A stretch of DNA of 64,000 bases, from positions 248,001 through 312,000 of the forward strand of contig NZ_QAGK01000002.1 of the NCBI RefSeq assembly GCF_003057885.1, in the 5' to 3' direction. Shown piece after piece: positions 17,190-24,643 of this stretch. A model generated the notes under the pieces. The model made no database searches. It was not told the DNA's origin and saw only the letters and a program-made list of their open reading frames with translations. Position numbers and translations under genes: made by a program. The stretch comes from Oceaniglobus ichthyenteri (lineage in GTDB: Bacteria; Pseudomonadota; Alphaproteobacteria; Rhodobacterales; Rhodobacteraceae). The stretch's first letter is position 1. Every line of letters starts with the position of its first letter.

Positions 17190-17894
17190 TCAGTAAATCA
17201 GATCCGTACCGCCCTGTTTCATCGACGGCAGCACGATCACCGATGCGCCGTGCACCGCCCGCTGATGCAGATCAATCACATCCTGATTCAGCATCCGGAT
17301 ACAGCCCGACGACACCGCCTTGCCCAATTCCTGTGGCGACGCACTGCCGTGAACACGATACAGCGTGTCTTTGCCATCCTTGAACAGATACAGCGCCCGC
17401 GCGCCCATCGGATTGCCCGGGCCCGGTTGCATGCCGCCATTTGCCACCGAATAGGGGGCCAGTTCCGGCTGACGCTTGATCATCGCTGCGGGCACTTTCC
17501 AGACCGGCCATTCGCGGCAAAACTGAAGCCGCGCCGCGCCTTCCCACGCAAATCCGGCCGCGCCGACGCTGACGCCATAACGCATCGCCTTTTGCGGGCT
17601 TTCGACAAAGTGAAGAAGTGCGGCATCGGGATCAATCACGATGGTGCCACGGGCGCGCGTCGGAAACGGGTTTTCCACCTCTTGCCGCCACAGGTGCGGG
17701 GCAAGGGCGCCATCGGGAATGGCCGGAATCGGAAAAGGCTCGGTGGTGATGGCGGCGTAAAAATCCGGCACCGGCGGATAGGTCGGGGCGGGCGGTGCCA
17801 CCACGGCGCGTGTCACCGGTTCGGCAGGGGGGCGAACGCAAGCGGCAAGGCCGCCCGCCCCGGCCAAAGCCACAAATGAGCGACGGGTCAACAT
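17190..17894 (-). CDS. L,D-transpeptidase (YkuD/ErfK family), predicted lipoprotein
   Basis: A 234-residue YkuD-domain enzyme that forms 3-3 peptidoglycan crosslinks or attaches proteins to peptidoglycan in the periplasm. The N-terminus has RRSFVALAGAGGLAAC, combining a twin-arginine-like start with a lipobox cysteine, so it is probably an exported lipoprotein. The catalytic domain (about 85-225) contains YRVHGSASP and the active-site motif SSGCIRM near residue 200. It is the last gene of the dsbD-tlpA-dsbA operon, 34 bp after the DsbA-like gene. This is striking because its catalytic cysteine must stay reduced; in E. coli, DsbG protects L,D-transpeptidases with electrons from DsbD. Confidence 0.9.
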   Translation of the reverse strand: MLTRRSFVALAGAGGLAACVRPPAEPVTRAVVAPPAPTYPPVPDFYAAITTEPFPIPAIPDGALAPHLWRQEVENPFPTRARGTIVIDPDAALLHFVESPQKAMRYGVSVGAAGFAWEGAARLQFCREWPVWKVPAAMIKRQPELAPYSVANGGMQPGPGNPMGARALYLFKDGKDTLYRVHGSASPQELGKAVSSGCIRMLNQDVIDLHQRAVHGASVIVLPSMKQGGTDLIY

Positions 17895-17928
17895 AATACT
17901 CTCCTGATAATCAGTGAATGAAATTGGG

Positions 17929-18564
17929 TTACGCGCGGGCGTTCGCGATTGCTTCTTTCAGCTCGGCGCGGTTCATGGTGCCCGGATAAATGGTTGTGCC
18001 AATGATGTAGGCAGGAGTGCCGCGCAATCCAAGCTGTGCCGCCTGAAAGTCATTGCGCGCCATCAGCCCATCCCATTGGCCCCGGTTCGCCCGGTACGCG
18101 CCATCCAATTCGCCCAGGTCAAGTCCGGCGGTTTCCAATGTCGCCGTGATGTCGGCCTCGGACAGGCGGCCTTTGGTGGCCATCAGCGCGGCAAGCACCG
18201 TTTCATACGCCCCAACATCCACCGCCCCCAGCGCCAGTTGGCTGGCCCGTACCGATGGTGCCCCGAAGATCGGCCAGTCTTTCATCACCAGACGAATGTT
18301 TCCATCTGCGCCGGTGACATCCATCAGATCCGGGTGGTTCGCCTTGCAATAGGGGCATTGATAATCAAAGAATTCAACAATGGTCAGATCGCCATCGGGG
18401 TTGCCCAGCACCGGATTGACCGGATCAAACAGCACATCCTCAACCGTCAATTCCTGCGCCTTTGCCTGCGTTGCCCCCGGAAAGCGGGCAACGCCGATAA
18501 TTCCCGCGGCCCCCGTCGTGGCAACGGCCCCCAGCAATAGATTTCTGCGTGTTGTCTGTTTCAT
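17929..18564 (-). CDS. DsbA/DsbG-like periplasmic thiol oxidoreductase
   Basis: A 211-residue DsbA-family protein with the thioredoxin-like active site FFDYQCPYCKANHP near residue 75 (CPYC) and the cis-Pro loop LGLRGTPAYIIG near 175. The N-terminus MKQTTRRNLLLGAV and following hydrophobic stretch form an export signal, possibly twin-arginine-like. The start at 18564 is supported by AAGGAG 8-9 nt upstream; a longer frame runs upstream without support. It lies 49 bp after the TlpA-like gene and 34 bp before the L,D-transpeptidase gene. It may oxidise substrates or, as a DsbD client, reduce and protect cysteines; the sequence alone does not decide. Confidence 0.9.
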   Translation of the reverse strand: MKQTTRRNLLLGAVATTGAAGIIGVARFPGATQAKAQELTVEDVLFDPVNPVLGNPDGDLTIVEFFDYQCPYCKANHPDLMDVTGADGNIRLVMKDWPIFGAPSVRASQLALGAVDVGAYETVLAALMATKGRLSEADITATLETAGLDLGELDGAYRANRGQWDGLMARNDFQAAQLGLRGTPAYIIGTTIYPGTMNRAELKEAIANARA

Positions 18565-18613
18565 GACGGCTCTCCTTCGTGTTCGAAAATATGTTTGATA
18601 GCGGGCGCTTGCG

Positions 18614-19438
18614 TCACTCTGCGCCGCTGTCGCGCTTGAGATCGTTGATCGCGGCCAAAAGGGCGGCGCGCGAAATCTCACCGGTGTGAACCGATTGCAG
18701 CGTGCCATCGGCGGTGAAAAACAGCGTGCTTGGCAAACCCAACAGGCCAAATTCCTGCATCAGGGCGCGGGTGGGGTCACGCACCATCCCCGCCGCTGTC
18801 AGGCCGGTCAGATCAAGATAGCGTTCGATGTTTCTTTCCGGCTCGCCCTGATTGGCAAAGATGATATCGACCCCGGCTTGCGATTGCGCCAGATCGACCA
18901 TCATCGGCATTTCGCGTCGGCACGGCGGGCACCAGGTGGCCCACAGGTTCAACACCAAAGGTTGCCCATCGCGCGCGGCCAGGTTCACCGGAACACCCGA
19001 CATGTCCGTAAAGATCGCCACCGGGATCCGGCCTTTTGCCTGATCGGGCAAAAAATACGTGGCAACGCCAAAGGCCAGCGCCCCGCCCAGAATGCTGATG
19101 GCAAGGGGGCCGATAATTTTGGGCCGCGTGAAAAATGCCGCCAGAACGGTTGCGCCCAACCCGACCGCGCCGGCGGTCGCGTTAAATCCACCCTGCCAGA
19201 TGGCCAGAACGGTCAAGGGCGCGGGGGCGAACCCTTCCCAATTGGCAATGACAAAGCCAAGGCGCGCGGTGATGATCCAGATCACCAGCGCGCCAGCGGT
19301 CCAGTTGTGAATTACCGCGCGGTAATCGGGCCGACGCCGTGCCACGATCTCTGCCACGATGAAAAAGGTCAAAACCGTAAGGATCGCGACAAAGCGGTCA
19401 TTGGAAAAAACAAACGGTCCGATGGCGATGGCATTCAT
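18614..19438 (-). CDS. Membrane-anchored TlpA-like thioredoxin with N-terminal multi-helix domain
   Basis: A 274-residue protein in two parts. Residues 1-125 form about four membrane helices with resemblance to prolipoprotein diacylglyceryl transferase-like membrane segments (ITARLGFVIANWEGF). Residues 135-270 are a TlpA/ResA-type thioredoxin domain with active site LWATWCPPCRREMP near 168 and cis-Pro loop GLLGLPSTLFF. The start overlaps the dsbD stop by 4 bp, showing coupling to the electron donor. It is likely to receive electrons from DsbD and reduce periplasmic thiols. The membrane domain is longer than a simple TlpA anchor. Confidence 0.88.
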   Translation of the reverse strand: MNAIAIGPFVFSNDRFVAILTVLTFFIVAEIVARRRPDYRAVIHNWTAGALVIWIITARLGFVIANWEGFAPAPLTVLAIWQGGFNATAGAVGLGATVLAAFFTRPKIIGPLAISILGGALAFGVATYFLPDQAKGRIPVAIFTDMSGVPVNLAARDGQPLVLNLWATWCPPCRREMPMMVDLAQSQAGVDIIFANQGEPERNIERYLDLTGLTAAGMVRDPTRALMQEFGLLGLPSTLFFTADGTLQSVHTGEISRAALLAAINDLKRDSGAE

Positions 19439-21222
19439 TGCAACACCTGCGCCGATTTCTGCACCGCGCCCGGCCCGGTATCGCCGATAATGCGGGTGCC
19501 CGGTGCCTCGGATTTGTCACGGTTCAGGAACACCATGGTGGGCGGCCCGACCGCGCCGAGGCGGTTCAACATCTCTTGCCCCTGTGCACCGAAATCCGAC
19601 ACATCGGCGGCAATCACATTCACCCCAGACAGGGCCGCCTGCACGCCCGCATCGGGCCAAACCTTGCGTTCGATCACCCGGCAGGTGACGCACCAATCGG
19701 CGGTAACATAGATCATCGCGGGCTGATCGGGCTGTGCCGATATCGCGGCGTCAAGCGCGCTGGCGCTGGTGACGGTGCTGAAGGTCACGCTGCCCGCTGG
19801 CTCTGCCACGCTTTGCAGCATCGCCAGGGGGCGGGTTGGATCACTGCCGCCCAATGCCGCACCAACGGCCATGATCGCGCCTGCGATCAACGACAAAACG
19901 CCACCCGTTTTCACGCCCCGCCGTACCGGTCCAGCATCGGCTGGCAATAGATCCATCGCACCCGCGAAAATACCGGCCCCCACCAGCAACGCCGCCCAAA
20001 GCGCGAGGATAACAGGGCCGGCAATCAACCGCCCGATCAGCCAGATCGCCATGCCCAGAAAGACGAAACCAAAGACCCGCTTCACCCCGTCCATCCATGC
20101 GCCCGCACGCGGCAACACCCGTGCGCCCAGGGTTCCGGCAATCATCAGCGGAATTCCCTGACCCAGCCCCAAAGCGAAAAGTGCCCCGGCCCCCAGCCAC
20201 ACATCGCCCGTTCCGGCAATATAAAGCAGCGCGCCCGCCAGCGGTGCCGTGACACAGGGGCCGACAATCAGCGCCGATGTGAACCCCAGGGTTGCCGCAC
20301 CGCCAAACGTACCGCGCCGCCCCGCCCCGGCCGATGACAGGCGGCGTGTCCAGGCCTGGGGCAGTTGCAGTTCGTACAGCCCGAACATAGACAGCGCCAG
20401 TGCCACAAAAATCGCCGCCACGGCATAGATCGCCGCAGGGGATTGCAGCGCCACCTGAAGGTTTTGCCCCGACCACGCCGCCGCAACCCCAAGCAGGCCA
20501 AAGGCCGACGCCATCGCCAAGACATAAACACCCGACAACGCCGCACCGCGCCGCGCGGTCAGGGTATCGCCCTGCCCGCTTAACACTCCGGCGAGGATCG
20601 GAAACATCGGAAACACACAGGGCGTAAACGCCAGCAACAACCCAAAGCCCAGAAATCCCGCCAGAACCAAAACCGTGCCGCCGCGTGTGCGGAGCGTGTC
20701 GATCATCCCCTGTTCCTGCGCCAGAACGATGCCATCAGCCGGGGGCGCGACAGCGGCAACCGGGGCACCCCCATCAAGCGCGGCAAAGGTCTGTTGCACC
20801 GGAGGATAGCAAATGCCGCCGTCCTGACAGCCCTGCCATGTCACGGTCACCGGCCCATCGGCAGGCCCCATCACCGCCTGTGCGGTGTCGAAATATACTT
20901 CGACCGATCCAAAGGTCGGATCATCCATTTCGATACCGGGATCCGTGTCCAACGCCACGCTGACCCCGCTTTCGGTCTGCGCCGCCAGATAATCGCGGTA
21001 CAAATAATACCCTTTGGCAATGTCCCATGACAGTATCCGCGTGCCGTCGTCCTGATCGGCAACGGTGATCTGAAATGCCTCGTCGGCAGGCAACGGCGCG
21101 GTATTGCTCAGGCTCAGAAGCTGTGCGGTTGCGGGCAACGCTGTGGTGACGATAAACAGCACAGACAATGCTGTGGCGATGGATCGCGCGGCGCGGCGGA
21201 TGTGGTTTGAAATTCTGCTCAT
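19435..21222 (-). CDS. dsbD: Protein-disulfide reductase DsbD
   Basis: Transfers electrons from cytoplasmic thioredoxin across the inner membrane to periplasmic thiol proteins. The 595-residue protein has a signal peptide (to PATAQ), an N-terminal alpha domain (about 35-150) with the redox pair in GCQDGGICYPP, a central membrane domain of eight helices (about 180-450) beginning with the LAFTPCVFPMFPIL cysteine, and a C-terminal thioredoxin domain with ADWCVTCRVIE near 515. It is the first gene of a minus-strand operon with TlpA-like, DsbA-like and L,D-transpeptidase genes. Its start is 22 bp from a palindromic CTTAAG repeat shared with the divergent two-component regulator. Confidence 0.95.
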   Translation of the reverse strand: MSRISNHIRRAARSIATALSVLFIVTTALPATAQLLSLSNTAPLPADEAFQITVADQDDGTRILSWDIAKGYYLYRDYLAAQTESGVSVALDTDPGIEMDDPTFGSVEVYFDTAQAVMGPADGPVTVTWQGCQDGGICYPPVQQTFAALDGGAPVAAVAPPADGIVLAQEQGMIDTLRTRGGTVLVLAGFLGFGLLLAFTPCVFPMFPILAGVLSGQGDTLTARRGAALSGVYVLAMASAFGLLGVAAAWSGQNLQVALQSPAAIYAVAAIFVALALSMFGLYELQLPQAWTRRLSSAGAGRRGTFGGAATLGFTSALIVGPCVTAPLAGALLYIAGTGDVWLGAGALFALGLGQGIPLMIAGTLGARVLPRAGAWMDGVKRVFGFVFLGMAIWLIGRLIAGPVILALWAALLVGAGIFAGAMDLLPADAGPVRRGVKTGGVLSLIAGAIMAVGAALGGSDPTRPLAMLQSVAEPAGSVTFSTVTSASALDAAISAQPDQPAMIYVTADWCVTCRVIERKVWPDAGVQAALSGVNVIAADVSDFGAQGQEMLNRLGAVGPPTMVFLNRDKSEAPGTRIIGDTGPGAVQKSAQVLQ

Positions 21223-21243
21223 GGTGGCCTCTTTCGCGCCCCG

Positions 21244-21264
21244 ACCTTAAGCGGGGCTTAAGGT
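21244..21264. promoter_or_regulatory. PmrA/QseB-like operator between dsbD operon and two-component genes
   Basis: ACCTTAAGC and GCTTAAGGT form a perfect 9-bp inverted repeat around GGG. Read as direct repeats it is CTTAAG-N5-CTTAAG (21246-21251 and 21257-21262), the half-site and spacing of the PmrA box bound by OmpR-family regulators. It lies 22 bp from the dsbD start and 43 bp from the response-regulator start, so it could serve both divergent units. Confidence 0.65.
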
Positions 21265-21306
21265 AGCCCTTCTATCCGACAAACGTTGGGGAAAGGAACT
21301 TGGCCA

Positions 21307-21972
21307 ATGCGCATACTGATTGTCGAAGACGACGCGATGCTGGCCGATGGCCTGTCGGTTGGGCTGCGTCTGAGCGGATTCACCCCCGATCTGGTGACCA
21401 CTTGCGCCGATGCGGATGAAGCATTGGCAAATGGCGGATTTGCCGCCGTGGTTCTGGATATCATGCTGCCCGACGGGTCGGGTCTGGATGTTTTGTCGCG
21501 GATGCGCGCGGGTGGCGACCGCACGCCGGTTTTATTGCTGACCGCCCTTGATCAGGTGCGTGACCGGATTGCCGGGCTTGATCTGGGCGCTGATGATTAT
21601 CTTGGCAAACCCTTTGATCTTGAAGAGGTGACGGCGCGCCTGCGCTCGATCGTGCGCCGAGCCGAAGGGCGCGCCGAGGCCGGGCTGGAATGGAACGGGC
21701 TGAGCGTTGATCCCGCCCGGATGAGTGGCCGGCATTCCGACCGCGATATCGCGTTTTCTCCGCGCGAATTTGCGATCCTGCGCGCTTTGCTGGAACGCCC
21801 CGGTGCAATCTTGTCGAAATCGACGCTCGAAAATCGGCTGTATGGCTGGCAAGACGGTGTGGAAAGCAATGCGGTTGAGGTGCATATTCATAAACTGCGC
21901 GCCAAACTGGGGCCGGATTTCATTCAAACGGTGCGCGGCGCGGGATACAAGCTGTCAAAGGGGGCGCAATGA
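21307..21972 (+). CDS. OmpR-family response regulator (PmrA/QseB-like)
   Basis: A 221-residue response regulator. The receiver domain (1-115) has the acidic pair EDD at 7-9, the phospho-acceptor Asp51 in VVLDIMLPDG and the KPFD lysine near 101. The C-terminal winged-helix domain (about 125-218) contains FSPREFAILRALLERPG and VEVHIHKLRAKLG. The start at 21307 is used because it begins the canonical MRILIVEDD; AAAGGA lies upstream. It overlaps the sensor kinase gene by 4 bp. A PmrA-like box lies 43 bp upstream, so autoregulation and control of the divergent dsbD operon are likely. Confidence 0.93.
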   Translation: MRILIVEDDAMLADGLSVGLRLSGFTPDLVTTCADADEALANGGFAAVVLDIMLPDGSGLDVLSRMRAGGDRTPVLLLTALDQVRDRIAGLDLGADDYLGKPFDLEEVTARLRSIVRRAEGRAEAGLEWNGLSVDPARMSGRHSDRDIAFSPREFAILRALLERPGAILSKSTLENRLYGWQDGVESNAVEVHIHKLRAKLGPDFIQTVRGAGYKLSKGAQ

Positions 21973-23321
21973 ATTCCATTCGTGTCCGGCTTTTCCTGAT
22001 CCTGCTGCTGGCAACCGGCGTTGTCTGGCTTTCGGCGTTTTTCTGGATTCAACATTCAACCCGGGCCGAGGTTGAGAGGGTGCTGGATGCCCGCCTCGCC
22101 GAGTCGGGGCAGATGGTATCATCGCTGATTTCCGACCGGCGCATCGATGTCGCCAGCGCGGCAACGGTTGTACCGGATTTCAAGGTCGCGGACGACGGGC
22201 CGATGGCGGGGTATTCCCACCGCCTGTCCTGTCAGATCTGGTCGCTTGAGGGTAATCTGGTCGGCAGATCCGCCAGCGCCCCAACCGACAGCCTGTCAGG
22301 ACAGGCCCCGGGGTTCAGCAGCAATATCGTGGATGGCGAAGAATGGCGGGTTTATACCGTCATCAACGAAGAACTGGGCGTGCGCGTCATGGTCGGTGAC
22401 AGTCACACGGTGCGTGACCGTCTGGTGCGCGATGTGACAACGGGGTTGGTTTTGCCCGCGCTGATGATCCTGCCGGTTCTTGCCGGTCTGATCTGGTTAT
22501 CGCTGCAGCGCGGGTTGCGCCCGTTTGACCGTTTGGCCGAAGGATTGGCGCGCCGCACCGCCGATGATCTGAACCCCATCGCGATTGGCGCAATGCCGCG
22601 CGAAATCCGCCCCGTTGGCGCCGCGTTGAACGGGCTGTTCAGCCGTGTGGATGCGGCACGCGAACGGGAAAAGGCATTCACATCCTTTGCCGCGCACGAA
22701 TTGAAAACGCCCCTGGCCGGAATCAAAACCCAGGCCCAGGTGGCAATGATCGCCCCCGATGCCGCAACCCGCACCACCGCCCTGCGCCATATTCAGCGCG
22801 GGGTTGACCGGACCGACAGGATGGTGCGACAGCTTCTTGCGCTGGCATCCGTGGACGGGGCCGAGGCGGGAAATGTTTCATCCGTCGATGTTTGCGAACT
22901 GGTGGCGGATGTTGTTGGCGATCTGGCGCGTTTGGCGGGCGCCAAGGATGTATCGCTCACCGGCCCTGACAGCGGGCCAACCCCGTTCACAACCGATCCG
23001 GTATTGTTGACCGTGGCCCTGCGCAATGTGATCGAAAACGCCATTGCCGTTGCGCCGCAAGGCAGTCAGGTCACGATCACGCTGGAGTCCGCACGACAGC
23101 GTTTGCAGATTTGCGTGCTGGACCGGGGGCCGGGCATTGCCGACTCCGACCGGGCCAAAATCACCGACAGGTTCTTTCGCGGTGCCAGCGCCGATGCCGA
23201 TGGAACCGGTCTGGGCCTTGCCATTGTGAAAACCGCGGTGAAACGCCTGAATGGTACGCTGACCTTTTGCGCCAGACCGGGGGGCGGTGAGAGTGTCAGC
23301 CTGACGTTTAACAAAACCTGA
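21969..23321 (+). CDS. Sensor histidine kinase (QseC/PmrB-like)
   Basis: A 450-residue membrane kinase. TM1 is about 7-27; a periplasmic sensor of about 130 residues follows, then TM2 about 158-180, a HAMP-like linker (RGLRPFDRLAEGLARR) and the dimerisation domain with phospho-acceptor His243 in FAAHELKTPLAG. The ATPase domain contains NVIENAI, DRGPGIAD and GTGLGLAIVK. The sensor domain has a single cysteine (near 88) and resembles QseC/TctE-type sensors, whose ligands vary. It overlaps the response regulator gene by 4 bp. The signal is unknown; metal, peptide or envelope redox stress are possibilities given the neighbours. Confidence 0.93.
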   Translation: MNSIRVRLFLILLLATGVVWLSAFFWIQHSTRAEVERVLDARLAESGQMVSSLISDRRIDVASAATVVPDFKVADDGPMAGYSHRLSCQIWSLEGNLVGRSASAPTDSLSGQAPGFSSNIVDGEEWRVYTVINEELGVRVMVGDSHTVRDRLVRDVTTGLVLPALMILPVLAGLIWLSLQRGLRPFDRLAEGLARRTADDLNPIAIGAMPREIRPVGAALNGLFSRVDAAREREKAFTSFAAHELKTPLAGIKTQAQVAMIAPDAATRTTALRHIQRGVDRTDRMVRQLLALASVDGAEAGNVSSVDVCELVADVVGDLARLAGAKDVSLTGPDSGPTPFTTDPVLLTVALRNVIENAIAVAPQGSQVTITLESARQRLQICVLDRGPGIADSDRAKITDRFFRGASADADGTGLGLAIVKTAVKRLNGTLTFCARPGGGESVSLTFNKT

Positions 23322-23527
23322 AACAGCCCGGCTTGGTGCCCATCCGCCCCGACAATCCATACAACCGGCGCGCAACCGGTGCCGATTTCGCGCAACTCAC
23401 GATCCTTTGACCGTTTGCCCCCCCTTCGGGTCTTGACCCCCCCCTTGTCAGGCGGCACTTGGTGGATCGCTGGAAATGGGAGAGCCTTTCCAGCTTCGGG
23501 TTTCATCCGCAGGCAAAGATCACACAT

Positions 23528-24634
23528 ATGTTCAAGCGACTTTTTATCGCAATCGTTCTTCTCGGGCTCGTCGTTGGCGGGATCGTCTGGTTCAAATTTT
23601 TTCGCGATGACATGATCGCGCAATTCATGGGCGCACGTGTGCCGCCGCCGGTGCCGGTCACCGCACAGGTGGTTGAACCCGTCACCTGGGAGCCGGGGAT
23701 CGAGGCGATTGGCACCGCGGTATCGGCGCGCGGTGTCGATCTGGCGATTGAGGCGGGCGGCGTTGTGCGCATGGTCAGCTTCGAAGCGAATGACACCGTC
23801 GCCGAAGGCCAGGTTTTGCTGGAAATCGATGACGACAGTGAACGCGCGGCCCTGGGCGCAAGTCAGGCCGCCCTGAGCGTGGCCGAAACCGATTTGCGCC
23901 GCGCACAGACCCTGGCCGACCGGGGTGTGGGCGCCGCCACGACCACCGAAAGCGCCGAAGCCATGGTGGAAAGTGCCCGCGCCGAGGTTGCGCGCGTGCA
24001 AACCACGCTGGATGCCAAACGGCTGACCGCACCATTTGCCGGCACAATCGGTATTCCCCGGATTGAGGTGGGCGAATATGTCCTGCCCGGCAAGGTCTTT
24101 GCCACTCTTCAGGATCTTGATCAGATGCGCGTCGATTTTTCCGTGCCCGAACAACAGATCAGCGCGCTGGAACTGGGCCGGTCCGTGACCGTCAACACCG
24201 AGGTCGGAGATTTCACCGCGACGGGCAAGATCATTGGCGTTGAACCCCAGGTTGACGCCAATTCGCGCCTTGTTTCGGTGCGTGCCGCCGTAGACGATGC
24301 CACCGGCACCCTGCTGCCCGGTCAGTTCCTGCGCGTGCGCGTGGCCCTGCCTGTCGAAGAAAATGTGATTGCCGTGCCCCAAACCGCCGTCACCACCAGC
24401 CTTTATGGCGATTCGATCTATGTGGTCGAACCTGCCGAAACCGAAGGCGAGCTGACCGTCAAACAGGTGTTCGTGACGATTGGCCGCCGCTCGGGCGGAT
24501 TGATCGAAGTGGTCCGTGGCATTGAGGGCGGCGCGCAAATCGTCACCTCGGGTCAAAACCGCCTGACCAGCGGCGCCAAGGTGGTGATCGACGACTCTGT
24601 GTCGCTGTCGCCCACCCAACAGCCTGCCGAATAA
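23528..24634 (+). CDS. RND efflux periplasmic adaptor (membrane fusion protein)
   Basis: A 368-residue HlyD-type adaptor that bridges the RND pump to an outer-membrane channel. An N-terminal membrane anchor (about 5-22) is followed by the lipoyl domain (VARGVDLAIEAGG-like stretch near 65-100), a short alpha-hairpin (about 100-150, AETDLRRAQTLADRGVG), a beta-barrel domain and a membrane-proximal domain. The start at 23528 is chosen because it gives the short basic N-terminus MFKRLF before the anchor; an upstream ATG at 23459 would add 23 poorly conserved residues. The pump gene follows 9 bp after the stop. No outer-membrane factor gene is adjacent, so a shared TolC-like channel is assumed. Confidence 0.93.
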   Translation: MFKRLFIAIVLLGLVVGGIVWFKFFRDDMIAQFMGARVPPPVPVTAQVVEPVTWEPGIEAIGTAVSARGVDLAIEAGGVVRMVSFEANDTVAEGQVLLEIDDDSERAALGASQAALSVAETDLRRAQTLADRGVGAATTTESAEAMVESARAEVARVQTTLDAKRLTAPFAGTIGIPRIEVGEYVLPGKVFATLQDLDQMRVDFSVPEQQISALELGRSVTVNTEVGDFTATGKIIGVEPQVDANSRLVSVRAAVDDATGTLLPGQFLRVRVALPVEENVIAVPQTAVTTSLYGDSIYVVEPAETEGELTVKQVFVTIGRRSGGLIEVVRGIEGGAQIVTSGQNRLTSGAKVVIDDSVSLSPTQQPAE

Positions 24635-24643
24635 GGAAAGACG

